Shown in pieces: positions 1 to 9,446 of a stretch of 41,203 bases of DNA. The notes below the pieces were generated by a model that was given only the letters and a program-made list of their open reading frames with translations, searched no databases and had not been told where the DNA came from. The DNA comes from Linderina pennispora (taxonomy: Eukaryota > Kickxellomycota > Kickxellomycetes > Kickxellales > Kickxellaceae). The first letter of the stretch is position 1, and each line of letters opens with the position of its first letter. A program made the position numbers and the translations under genes. The stretch lies in the NCBI RefSeq assembly GCF_002104995.1, contig NW_024468326.1, forward strand, positions 1-41,203, in the 5' to 3' direction.

Positions 1-107
1 ATTGTCGCTAATCTGACCAAGGATACCACTGAAGTCGAGGGCTGGAGCAGGGGCAGGGTGGCATTGGCTGCAGCAGCAAGGACGAAGGAAGCGACGAAGA
101 AGCACAT
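1..107 (-). CDS. Small secreted Ala-rich protein, 3' part cut by window edge
   Basis: Reading the minus strand from the ATG at 107 gives an open frame to the window edge. It begins MCFFVASFVLAAAANATLP, a short signal peptide with a hydrophobic core and a small-residue cleavage zone. About 35 residues are visible, with no stop. The start matches the first residues of the neighbouring gene at 460-1044 (MRFFVASFFLAATAMPLE) at most of the first 14 positions, so the two are tandem paralogs on the same strand. The mature part is not seen, so no function can be given. Secretion is inferred from the signal peptide alone. The gene could also carry an intron beyond the edge. Confidence 0.6.
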   Translation of the reverse strand, partial: MCFFVASFVLAAAANATLPLLQPSTSVVSLVRLAT

Positions 108-459
108 AATGGTGTGACTAAAGAAGGAGGGGGTCCGGAATTATTGAATATGAGGGGAACTGGAGGTGGGAGGAGCATCAAGCTGCCTTAGAGGTGAAGA
201 CATACCTGGTCTGACATTTGCAACTGACTGGTCTTTGGCGGAATTTCGAAACTCTGTCCAGCAGCAGAGGCAGCAAACAAGTTTGTACATATTATTCCCC
301 TTGAGCTAAACACGGAATTAACAAATGCAATGCTGATCGACATGTATATGCAAAATGACGCTGTAACATTGAAGAAAGTTTGGTATTTTTCTTTCTTAAA
401 CAACGGCACAAATGTACTTTTTGAATGAACTGTAAAATTTCAGCAGAAAGCAAGCAGCA

Positions 460-1044
460 CTATGTTCTATTCATGAAAGCTGAGACAGCGAGTTGACGCC
501 AAGGATGGCCAGTGCCGACTGAGGATTCTTCAGGACAGCCTCGATGTACTACGAGTTGGCCAGGAGGGTCTTGGCAGGGAAGGGTCTGCTTCATTTTCTC
601 CAGAAGCTTCGGGTCCAAGATGATCTTGATCAGGTTCTGCACATTAGCCTTGATCGGCGAGATGGCAGCGGATGGCTTGGTAGCGTCGGCACCGTTGGGG
701 CTCACCGAGGGATTAGCACGGTTCTGTCCAGCTGAGGCGTCGACCGAACCAACATTGGCAATGACGCCGCTAGGCGTAGCATTGACATCGACAGGATCAG
801 CTTTAGCATCAGCATCATCCCGGTTCACATCAGTAGCAGTAGTGCTGGGTGAAGTAGCAGCGTGGACAGGGGGAGCCGAGGCAGAAACAGTATCGGAGGC
901 GGCAACAGCAGCCGCATGGCCTGCGTTGGCAGCAGCACCGTTCGAGGAGGTACCAGCAACAATATTGGTGAGGTCAGCATGGTTACCGAGCTCAAGGGGC
1001 ATGGCAGTGGCGGCAAGAAAGAACGAGGCAACGAAGAAACGCAT
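460..1044 (-). CDS. Small secreted Ala/Ser/Thr-rich protein, frame broken near C-terminus
   Basis: A 194-residue frame starts at 1044 with a signal peptide (residues 1 to about 18) followed by a low-complexity stretch rich in Ala, Ser, Thr, Val and Asp (to about residue 125). A more ordered helical segment (VQNLIKIILDPKLLEKMKQ) follows. After that segment the frame turns into improbable sequence. The neighbouring frame reads a natural helical end (AVLKNPQSALAILGVNSLSQ) and stops at 471-473. Reaching it needs removal of one base in the GGG at 577-579, and an in-frame TAG at 549-551 still intervenes. It is therefore a pseudogene or a sequence-error victim. A TATA-like box lies about 145 bases upstream. 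No known domain was recognised; it is a paralog of the partial gene at 1-107. Confidence 0.65.
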   Translation of the reverse strand: MRFFVASFFLAATAMPLELGNHADLTNIVAGTSSNGAAANAGHAAAVAASDTVSASAPPVHAATSPSTTATDVNRDDADAKADPVDVNATPSGVIANVGSVDASAGQNRANPSVSPNGADATKPSAAISPIKANVQNLIKIILDPKLLEKMKQTLPCQDPPGQLVVHRGCPEESSVGTGHPWRQLAVSAFMNRT

Positions 1045-1187
1045 ATTGGGTGCAAAGTCGTGACTAGAAAAGGGGAAGGGAGGTATTAGCGTATGAGGAG
1101 AGCGTGCGTGATTGCAGAAGGGGAGAACGTGTAGAGTAATCTGTAGATGGGGTGTTTGGTTGGCCTAGTTCCTAGACCGTGAAGTCG

Positions 1188-1195
1188 TTTATATA
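1188..1195 (-). promoter_or_regulatory. TATA-like box upstream of the secreted Ala-rich gene
   Basis: On the minus strand the sequence reads TATATAAA, about 145 bases upstream of the ATG at 1044. Position and sequence fit a fungal TATA element; this is inferred from sequence only. Confidence 0.4.
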
Positions 1196-1244
1196 TGCGA
1201 CCGGTACCGATTCATTTGCACCGGAAACTGTTGGGGAGCACCTA

Positions 1245-1553
1245 GCATAGTGCACACATTTGTTGTTCATTTGGAAGGCTATAGTTAAGCTGTGTTCAGT
1301 ATGCGAATATGACGTTTAGCGCATAAACAGAAGACAAAGAGGCCGTTTTTTGCATGGAGAGATCAGCGTATATAGCACCAAGGTTCGTTCTATCAGCAAA
1401 CGCCAGTCCCAATAGGAAACACACACACACACACCAATAGACAAGTACTGAAGGCTGGTCGACATGCCGACACCACTCAGCCGTTGGTTTTAGCTGTACT
1501 TTAGCATGCATATCATATTTTGCTGATATTCGGGCTGCATATGGCAAAGTCAA
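1245..1553 (-). pseudogene. Decayed fragment of an MFS transporter (anion:cation symporter-like)
   Basis: A minus-strand frame contains a hydrophobic segment followed by GLAFADRTNLGAIYADLSMQ. This resembles the end of helix 1 and the DRxNLG loop of fungal allantoate/nicotinate-type MFS permeases, and is followed by a second helix-like segment (VYALNVIFAY). The frame then stops at 1296-1298. A neighbouring frame continues with IAFQMNN, which recalls the Q-x-P-S-N motif of these transporters but has lost it. No further transporter sequence is visible on either side. A CA microsatellite (about 1421-1434) lies inside the first helix. The match rests on motif recall rather than a search, so it stays tentative. 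Confidence 0.35.
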
Positions 1554-2204
1554 ATAAGCTTCTGCAGACGCTGGCTCACTTTATTTCTCTGACCAAACAA
1601 GGAGCTGCAGTTCTGAGCAGGCTAGTTGCAAATAGGGATTGTGATTCTCGCTAGTTTGGACTTTTGTTGTTTCGGTCTGCTGGTCGCTCCGTATACGAGA
1701 GACGGCTAAAGGGGGCAGGATGTTTAAAACGGATGTGACCCGGTCTGGTGGAGTAGCAATCGATGCAGGCTGGCATCTCACCATGCAAGTGTTTTGTTGT
1801 GCAAATGTCGTCACTATCGACTGGTGTCAGATGCTTGTAAGCTGGAAAGAGTAGAAAAATGGCGGCCATTCTGCCTTGCAAATCCCTAGTGGTGCATTCT
1901 GCTTCAGCCAGGTGACAACGAGCTACAGACAAAGTAGGTTCTTTTGGCTACTGAACCTCTCACACAACAAGCAGCCCATGTCGTTGTGGCATTTTGGAGG
2001 TATAATATATTTGCCAAATTTCCCTCAGAAGAGTTAGAGATATTGGAGCGCTGTGACAACGCCAGCAGCTCACAGACATGCAGGGTAACGTGGTTGGAAT
2101 ACGAGCGCTGTCTATCCGGGCGCCTGCCTCCGGCTCCACGCATGTGAGTCCCGGGGCTTGCTGGCCCGAGAGCATGTCGTGGTCCTGCTCATACATCTGC
2201 TCAA
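1554..2204. other. Intergenic stretch without a convincing gene
   Basis: Only short overlapping frames on both strands, none with a start context or domain. A minus-strand frame just below 2208 (VIEQMYEQD...) probably belongs to the broken gene at 2205-3545 rather than being independent. Confidence 0.4.
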
Positions 2205-3545
2205 TCACTCGTGAGGTGGTACAAATGTCTTTGGGATCTTCCTGATTGTCTCCTCTCGCCTCTGGTTCATCTTGCGCTCCTCAAGGCGCTTGTTGTATTC
2301 ACGGCGGCTCAGCGACGAGCCTCCTGCCAAGCTGGCGCTAATCAGCGGGATCTGCATAGGCAGCGAGCCAACAATTGCATTGGCAGTGATGCTGGGAGCA
2401 TCGGTGCGCTGGGGCATGTTCAGGCCAGGCGAACCAAAGTGGCCAAAAACCGCGCTCCTCGGCAGCAGCAATTGACGAGTCATCATCAGCATCTGGATCC
2501 TCCGAGAAATCGTCAGACTGGTGGCTCGTGTTGCGGCGGCCGAATCCAGGAATCGCCGAGTGATACTGCTGCCCAGGTGTCCTGAAAATCGTCATCTAGA
2601 TCAAACACATCGTGGTCATCGACCTCGACAGATGGAATGCTGCCGAGGGCACCGCGGCTACCTATATTGCGCGGTCCGGTGCGCCCCAGTGTGCTGCTCA
2701 GTCCGGCTTGGGCCACCTTTGCTGTTTCCACGCAGGATGGCTGACAGTCCAGACGACCCAACTGATCCCCTGCGTGCAGAGGTGGGTAGTGTGGGCGACT
2801 GGGGGTTGATGCGGTTGGCCAGCTCGGCCACGATAGCACACTCGCTCCAGGCGCGGTTGCTGAGTTTGTCAAATGCTTCATCCTGCTTGCTCGTAAACTC
2901 GCGGATCCGCTCATACTTTGCCGACTCCTCGCTTTTCAGGTACTCCTGGGTACTGCTCTTGATGTCGAGAGGGATGTGGATGTTTGGGGTTGGGGCGTAC
3001 GTCCGCCTATAATTTTGGGCGTCAGAAGCATACCAAAGGCAGGCGGAGTAGTCTGCCAGCTTTTCTGCCTCCTCGACCTGGTTGGGGGTCTTACGTAAAT
3101 ATAGTGATGGCAGTAAAGGGAAGCAGGGTGTTGAGTTGGCAGGTTGCTGGTACAATAGACGAGGTGGTTTGTGTGGAGTTATTGTTGCTCGCAGACTTAC
3201 CATTGCCCCGCTGTCCAGGAACACAGGGCTCCCGGTCAATGGGAGTTTTGCTTGCTGCTGGCCTAACGATATGACCGATGATGACGGGGTCGGCTGCGGG
3301 ATTCGGAAATAGATGACCGGCGATTTGCACACCAGGCACCGAACGACGCTGATGCTGCGGTCAATTGATGATGCCGGCTTGATCTCCAGCAGCTTTCCCT
3401 GGGCGACCTGCACTGCTTTTGCGGCAAGGCGGCACTCCCGGACCCCAGTAATATCCTCCAGCGATGTCTGCTGCTCGGCGATGCTGGCTGCGTGTATGCG
3501 CACATTGAGACAGGCACAGCTGTAAATGCGCTGTGGCTGGTCCAT
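2205..3545 (-). CDS. Unrecognised CxC/CxxC protein, multi-exon, several frame breaks
   Basis: The start is the ATG at 3545. Exon 1 (3545-3201, 115 codons) has a putative zinc site: C10 and C12 early, then C70 and C73 (RCLVCKSP). A clean intron follows (3078-3200, GTAAGT...CCAG). Exon 2 has a charged, probably helical stretch (EEAEKLADYSACLW..., EESAKYERIREF), then acidic Ser/Asp-rich segments and a basic segment ending KIPKTFVPPHE at 2205. The coherent protein jumps frame four times: near 2714-2720, at the A4 run 2585-2588, at the A5 run 2445-2449, and near 2206-2212, where the frame VIEQMYEQD takes over. Each jump is one base, mostly in short homopolymers. The family is not recognised. It is either a pseudogene or a gene hit by sequence errors; the true C-terminus is unclear. 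Confidence 0.55.
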
Positions 3546-4065
3546 GGCTGACGGGGTATTCCGAATTAGAAAATGCAAAAAATTGAGAGTATAATTCTGA
3601 GGATTGTGAAGAGACAAGCCAAGAAAGTCACACCAGTCAGAGCCAAAAAAGCGAGCAAATGCGAGATGCCCACACCAGTTGGGATCAGGGGAGGGTTGGA
3701 TCAGCATATCAAATCAAAACAGAGAATGAGCAGGGTGTGGGAGCCAACGGGATGTGGGCCAGTTTTCTGCGTCTCCTCCCTGGGATCCATGTAGAAAGAG
3801 TCGGCGTGGTAGAAACCAGCATGGCTGGCAGTCTTGGCAGCTGCATAAAAGTGCGGCCGAAACATAGCCAGCGATCGTCCGGGTGCAAAGCCATTTCCAT
3901 TTGTGCTTGCAGGCAGGGTGGTCCAAGTAGCAGAAAAGCAAAGAGGGACCACCATGCACTGGATGGTGATAATTGGCGATTATCCACCACCACCACAACA
4001 TGGAAAAATTAAGCCATGTGTGAGCATGTACGAATGGGGTCAACTGCGAAGGCATTTTCCACAGC
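3546..4065. other. Intergenic stretch, possible second exon of a small minus-strand gene
   Basis: A minus-strand frame around 3770-3910 reads plausible sequence (MFRPHFYAAAKTASHAGFY, then SFYMDPREET) and is preceded by a pyrimidine-rich tract ending in CAAG near 3910. It could be an exon joined to the signal-peptide frame at 4066-4221, but the donor would be weak (GTACAC). No family was recognised. Confidence 0.25.
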
Positions 4066-4221
4066 CTATCCTGGCTGCCAGCCTGTGTACCCACGAGGGG
4101 CCAGTGCGTCGACAGCTTTTGTCTTTCTGGAAAGCTCGGCCTGGCCCTTCGCTACCGGAAGCACCGAAAACAAAAGGGCCAGCAGGCGCTTGCTTGCTGA
4201 GGCACGACCCAGCGAGTACAT
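4066..4221 (-). CDS. Possible small secreted protein (first exon or short ORF)
   Basis: From the ATG at 4221 the frame reads MYSLGRASASKRLLALLFSV, a basic n-region with a hydrophobic core, and a possible cleavage after KGQA. About 25 polar residues follow to a stop at 4066. Alone it is only 51 residues. A donor-like GT inside the last codons and a plausible coding stretch at about 3770-3910 suggest it may be exon 1 of a two-exon gene. The context is divergent to the gene starting at 4878. No homologous family was recognised, and the frame could be chance. Confidence 0.25.
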   Translation of the reverse strand: MYSLGRASASKRLLALLFSVLPVAKGQAELSRKTKAVDALAPRGYTGWQPG

Positions 4222-4877
4222 GTTTTCCGGAGTGGAGGCCACTGCCCTGCTTGGCAACAGCAGTCCATTCAGACACGTATTCTCCGAGTAAGAAAAAATA
4301 CTGCAGCAGCCGGGGACAAACACGCGTCATGTAATATCTGCTGGCAGGCATCGTCCATGGGATGTACGGTTTTCTAGAAGGTTGTGCCGGATTGTGCGTT
4401 TTGGCAAAAGGAGGAAAACAATTTATGTGGCTCGCGAACAAGTGACACGGATGCTTTTTTACTGCTTTCAGTGCCTCACAACTTTCTTTGCGTTTAAAAG
4501 AGCAGTGTTCAGCACCCATCAGAAAAACCATTCGAGCACTTCTTCCCTGCACCCTCGTTTCTTCTGAAATATTCGCGTGTACCCTTCCTTCCATTTTCCC
4601 GGAAACTACTGAAAAATACCAGCATTTTTCATCGCCTCCGTGTTTAGTGTTTCGAAACAGCTTTCCATCTTTGGGAACAACCCGCACCCCCTTAAAATCC
4701 ATACATGAGTTCAGTTGCGGAAATACAGAGCAACCTCTTGACCCGCGGAGGGCGGGGTGACCGTTTCCGCAGGACCTACCATTGTAGGCTCGCAGGCATT
4801 TGTAACCCAGTCACCGGTCATAGTGTCATCCAACTCATCACCACACCAACGCACATCGCCAGCGCAGCGACAAGGTA
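4222..4877. other. Intergenic/promoter region upstream of the Cys4 poly-Q gene
   Basis: Contains a long minus-strand frame (to 4702) that has no domain, biased composition and no matching partner. I read it as chance. Its right part should hold the promoter of the plus-strand gene at 4878; no TATA box was obvious. Confidence 0.35.
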
Positions 4878-6643
4878 ATGGGCGCGCCACGTTGGATGGA
4901 CCTACCAATCACCACGCATTTCTGCTCGTCGTGCAAGAAGCGCATGCCGTTCGATGCCTTCCAGCGCAGACAGAACGGCAGCCTGTACAATACGTGCATC
5001 AGCTGTCTGACAAAGACCAAGCAGCGCAAAGGCCAGCAGGCCCGGGCTAGCTCTAATGGTGCATCACAGCAGCGTCAACAGCAGCAGCAACAGCAACAGC
5101 AACAGCCACAGCAGCAACAGCAACAGCAACAATCTCAACAGCAGCAGCCACAACAGGTAGCGGGGATTAGCGTAATGGGGGACGACTCTGTGCTGGCCGA
5201 TCAGCCGCGACACCAGTTAACACCTGAGGAGATAGCGCTGTCATCGACCACTGCCGCAGCCATCCAACAAGGTAAGCGATCTTAGGTGTGTTGTTGGGTG
5301 CAGCACCGAAAGTATGACAAGCTGATCCCAAACTCCTTTCACCTCCTTGGAATGTTCGGGCCGTCTGGGCACAGAAAACGGATGTGAAAAATGGCGCTCA
5401 GCAGCACGATTTTCAGTGTCCTCCTCTCCCTCCCTTTTCTGTGTGGTTGAGCTCGAATATGTTCAGCAACTGGATATGTCCTTTTACGAAGAGGCTGCTG
5501 TTGCTGAAAATCCATCCCTCCACTATTCGCCTTCAGACTTGCTGACCAAAGGGGGATCTGCATCCTGTCTGCACATGATGGCAGCAGCAGCAAAGAAATA
5601 TTTTTGTGAAGGAATTGCCGGACAGGCTGATATGATTTGTGCTCCGACACGGCGACATGACCGAGGCAGTGCATAAATACCGGATTTAAACACACACACA
5701 CACATGCATACATACATACAAATCAATCCTCATGTAGATGGGCTTGTTGCCGCCGCCGCGATTGCTGCAGCTGCAGCCGCCAACACCCACACAGTGCAGG
5801 CGCTTCAGAGAGCTGGCCTCTCAATGGACACGTCGCCCGCAACGACCACCACAGCGGGGTTTACAGCACAGCCCACGCAGCTTGCATTTGCCCGAACCCC
5901 GTCCTCGCACACCGACAGCGCCTACCGCGCCGCACGCGCAATGGCCAATATCCCTGCCACCACGGCAACCGACGAACTGGGGATCACGACATCTGTCGGT
6001 GCATCGTCGATTATGAGCGCCCAGCGGATGCTCGGGCCCTCGCCAAATACTGCAGCGATCGCCGACTGGTCGTCTGGGTCGCCGCAACTATCTGTGCCGC
6101 AGTCGCTGCCGCTGCGTCAGACGCTGTCAGCGCAGGCTACTAACTCGGCTTTCGGTATGATGTCTGGCTCTGCGGGCGAAGTGAACACACTGGGCGTCCC
6201 ATCGACCCCTGCTGGCCAGCCACCGGCAAAAAGGCTTCGGTCTTCGGACCGCCAATGCAGAGCAGCGATCGCAGTCTCTGACACAGCAGCAGCAGGCAGT
6301 GTTACTCAGCTCAGTTACTGCTAATGGTGCATCGCCAGAGGCATCTGGTTTGCCGTTTGGGCGTCGCGACTCGCTGGGTACAAGTGGGCTTATTCTGCCA
6401 GACGCGTATATGCAGCTCGAGTACCAGCGACTGGAGCTGGAGCGGCAGCGACTGGCCCTGGACCAGGAGCGGTGGCGCGAGGAGCGAGCCGAGCGGATCC
6501 GGTGGGAGACCATGTACAGAGAACAGTGGCAGGAGGACCGCGAGGAGCGCCGGGCGTTCCGTGAGCGTGAGCAGCATATCTGGAAGATCCTGCTGTCCGT
6601 ACGTAGTGGTACCGACATTAATGGCATCACCCAGAGTATGTAA
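4878..6643 (+). CDS. Cys4 zinc-ribbon, poly-Q, coiled-coil protein (regulator-like)
   Basis: ATG 4878 is the first in frame after a TAG near 4827. Exon 1 (4878-5271) encodes a Cys4 site, C16, C19, C40 and C43 (HFCSSCKKRMPF...NTCISC), then basic residues and a Gln tract (about residues 64-93). The donor G|GTAAGC at 5272 and acceptor GTAG at 5737 join in phase as an Asp codon (intron 5272-5737). Exon 2 is Ala/Ser/Thr-rich, then shifts frame near 6252-6253 (one extra C in GACCGCC). The second frame gives a Gln-rich and strongly helical C-terminus (LEYQRLELERQRLALDQERW...), ending at the TAA 6641-6643. A Cys4 ribbon with poly-Q and coiled coil suggests a nuclear, DNA- or protein-binding regulator, but this is inference. 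A possible extra exon lies inside the intron. Confidence 0.7.
5073..5156 (+). repeat. CAG/CAA trinucleotide tract encoding poly-Gln
   Basis: Imperfect CAG/CAA repeat inside exon 1 of the gene at 4878, with a few Pro and Ser interruptions. Mixed codons suggest selection for Gln as well as repeat growth. Confidence 0.85.
5689..5723 (+). repeat. CA/CATA microsatellite inside intron
   Basis: (CA)n followed by several CATA units, shortly before the acceptor at 5736-5737 of the gene at 4878-6643. Confidence 0.8.
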
Positions 6644-6683
6644 TTTGTTACTGTTATTTTTGCGTCTTTACTCCTAATTAACT

Positions 6684-8261
6684 TTATATGTGCGAAAGTA
6701 TCACCAGACAGTCGCGCTCTGGCCGTGTCGGGTTCATGGTCATATGCGTCTTGTGCGGAATGTCGGGCACCCTTCCAGCCAAAACCTCCGACTCACCATC
6801 CTGCTGTCGGCTGCTGACTTCCGATTTCGCAATCCTCACATTATATCGCAGCAGAAGGTTGCTCAGCACTACATGCAGCTCGACTAGCGCCAGGTTCTTG
6901 CCAATGCACGCCCGCACGCCAGTCGAGAACGCCAGCATATTGGCAGGCTTCTTCTCGCCCAAAAACCGCTCAGGATCAAATGCACTCGGCTGCGGGAACA
7001 CGGACGGGTTCATGTGCAGCGCCCCAATAGCGCAGCAGATCCATGTACCAGCCGGCAGAAAATATCCGCCTAGCCGCACGCCGTCAGCGGGTGCCAGACG
7101 CGGTAGCATGCCAGGCGCTGGTGGCATAATGCGGAGCGATTCAGTAATGACCGATGTCAGATATGGCAGCTGCTGGCGACAGTCGGAGAAGGAAATGACG
7201 TGGTCCTGCGGAAACTCGCTGCGCAGCTCACTGACGACTCGCCTCAGAATGTGCGGATTATATAGCAGTAGCATCAAAGTCCACGTCAGTCCCGAAGAAG
7301 TGGTGTCAACCCCTGCCAGCAGCAGTACAAGGTTTTCAGAAGCGATCTGGGAATCGCTCATCGGCTGGCACTGGTCTCCTGGAACTGTTCCAGCGTTAAT
7401 CAGGTGCTGCAGGATATCCGGAACTGGAACCTGCTCTTGTGCACGTCTCTCGATAACCGCACTATGGGCAAAATCGAGAACCTTTGAAATGGTCGTCAGC
7501 CTCCACCCAACCAGCCTCGGGATCTGCTTCAGCCACGGAAACGCCATGGTGACATAGTTGATGACCCGCACACGGTTCAGCAGTGGAACTAGCTCATGCA
7601 TCTCGTTCTTTAACGCATGGAAATTGCGTCCGAACGCCAATATCCCAATGGTATCGAGCGAAATCAGCGAGAACCACGAGTAGATGTTTACCACAGCCTG
7701 CCCCTTGTTGTCAGCCGCTTCAGCCAACTTGGCATCAAGCTTCTCCCGCACGGACAGAACCGTCGCTTCGAAAATCTTGTCCTGCATGCCAGTCAAGTTG
7801 CGGTGCGAAAAAGCGGCCCCTATCTGTCTGCGCCTATGCGTGCTGAGCTCCGGAGACTGTGTCGAAAATGCATTGGCTTCAATCCCCTCGGGCATCTCAT
7901 AGCTGGGCGTCTTCCTGAACGTGTGCGAGCCAAGAACATGCCTGATAATGTCCGGGTCGGCAACCGATACGCGCTGAGGTGAAATCCGTACTATCGGTCC
8001 AAACTTCTGGTGCAGCTTCAGCAAAAACTCGGGCAAGTCGCCTCGTATCATATGGTACCGCATCGGAATGCTGGTTATCGAGTGAACGATTTGTCCAGGC
8101 ACAGCCGACAGCGGCGTCACACACCGCTCGTAGAGAATCTTGAACAGGACAAGAATAACTGCTAGCGTTACCACTGCAAACACAATGCTGCCCATTGGTG
8201 ATCCGGGGTAGTCGTCGTCGTCAAATAAAAGCCGAGTAGAGTTGCCTCCAGCACCGTTCAT
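6684..8261 (-). CDS. Cytochrome P450 monooxygenase
   Basis: Intact single-exon frame of 525 residues, a normal P450 length. An N-terminal membrane anchor (residues about 25-42) places it on the ER. The landmarks are in order: the I-helix oxygen-binding motif AGVDTT (316-321), ExxR as ESLR (374-377), the PERF motif (430-433) and the heme loop FSTGVRACIG (445-454) with the axial Cys at 452. It would oxidise a small hydrophobic substrate with electrons from NADPH-P450 reductase. The substrate cannot be read from sequence. The heme loop and overall style fit E-class group I fungal P450s (pisatin demethylase/benzoate hydroxylase-like). It lies convergent to the gene ending at 6643, only 40 bases apart, and has no metabolic cluster partner nearby. 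Confidence 0.95.
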   Translation of the reverse strand: MNGAGGNSTRLLFDDDDYPGSPMGSIVFAVVTLAVILVLFKILYERCVTPLSAVPGQIVHSITSIPMRYHMIRGDLPEFLLKLHQKFGPIVRISPQRVSVADPDIIRHVLGSHTFRKTPSYEMPEGIEANAFSTQSPELSTHRRRQIGAAFSHRNLTGMQDKIFEATVLSVREKLDAKLAEAADNKGQAVVNIYSWFSLISLDTIGILAFGRNFHALKNEMHELVPLLNRVRVINYVTMAFPWLKQIPRLVGWRLTTISKVLDFAHSAVIERRAQEQVPVPDILQHLINAGTVPGDQCQPMSDSQIASENLVLLLAGVDTTSSGLTWTLMLLLYNPHILRRVVSELRSEFPQDHVISFSDCRQQLPYLTSVITESLRIMPPAPGMLPRLAPADGVRLGGYFLPAGTWICCAIGALHMNPSVFPQPSAFDPERFLGEKKPANMLAFSTGVRACIGKNLALVELHVVLSNLLLRYNVRIAKSEVSSRQQDGESEVLAGRVPDIPHKTHMTMNPTRPERDCLVILSHI

Positions 8262-9446
8262 AGTGTGAAAAAACTATAAGACTAGTGTTGAGCAAAGGAG
8301 GCAATGCAGCACGGCCACAGGGTTGCTTTCTCTTCCTGAAGTTTGGGGTACAGCGTGTTTTGCTATTGTGGCAGTAAATGCCAATAACCTATTGTGTAGC
8401 TTTGTGTTTTACTTGTATGTAGTAGAGATGGGAAAAGGGGTTGTGGCCAACATGTCTCAGCAACTTTCATAAGGCTAGATAGCCAGTATGGCTAGGGTAT
8501 TTTTAGTCAAGTCTGCTAGCGGCAGCTGAAAACATCCAATGTTGGGCAAGGATTCTAGAGTCCAGGACATGGGTTGTCACAGCTATAGCTGCTGCCTCTA
8601 TACCTATAGCAACTGGGGTACTACGCTTAGTTAACGATACCAACGCTACTATTGTTCTAACCTCCATAACTCATGCTGTTTACTAGTGCCTAGTGTGCAA
8701 CTAAAAAGTGATGTCTCTACAGCATAGTACTGACAGCACCTTAATTACTTGTTTTTGAAAGAATCTAGCCAAATACTAGGAACCTACAAATGTATAGCCC
8801 TATCCAGTAACTGCCTAGATGGCTTATGGCTAGACAGTGTGGTGCAAAATAATTGCAGTGTGAGATATGGACCAACCACTCAACAGATCTTAAGGTTAGG
8901 AGGCATAGTTTAAGGCTTTTCTCTAGGGGCATAGTATTGGTAAATAATGCTGAGGCAGTGATCATCTCGGTGTAGGCATTGCAGACAAGTACATGGTTGC
9001 TCAAAATGGACCGATGGACTAGATAAGCATGCAGATAACTTGGGTTGATATGATAGTCTCTGTTAACTTGGGGAATGAGTGATTATCGAATATATGGAAA
9101 AATAACTTCTCAAAATGACTAAGGGGAAGAAGGAATGCTGGTCGTCTGTCTGGGTCTTTGTACGTATGCGTTTCGGCCTTGTCTATGGTGGCGCAGGGGG
9201 ACTCCGGGCCCCGAATGTCAACAGCCTCAATGTGCACATGACAGAGTCCTGTCTTGAGCTAGGCAAGACCATAGATAAAGCTGAATCTGCTGCGCAATGC
9301 AGTAAAAGGCAAATGCGAATTGAACTGAAGCCAAACAGATTAATTTGCAATAGTGGCACATTATCATAAATCGCAGACCGTTTCAGCTGAGCATTGCTTT
9401 TATTCTGTTCGAAATTAAGCTTATGCGTGAACTTCAATAGAGGCTA
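8262..9446. other. Gene-poor AT-richer stretch
   Basis: No frame longer than about 85 codons and none with a recognisable domain. Frames are peppered with stops on both strands. It may be decayed mobile DNA, but I see no terminal repeats or polymerase motif. The right end holds the 3' region of the DUF2470 gene. Confidence 0.4.
9399..9404 (-). terminator. AATAAA polyadenylation signal of the DUF2470 gene
   Basis: AATAAA on the minus strand, about 45 bases past the stop at 9447. Confidence 0.5.

Noticed and set aside
4040-4702. 220-codon minus-strand frame upstream of the poly-Q gene
   Set aside because: Cys/Lys/Arg/Ser mix without domain or signal; overlaps a more plausible signal-peptide frame and promoter sequence.
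9183-9437. Overlapping short frames 9115-9437 on both strands
   Set aside because: Both lack domains and lie in the 3' region of the DUF2470 gene.
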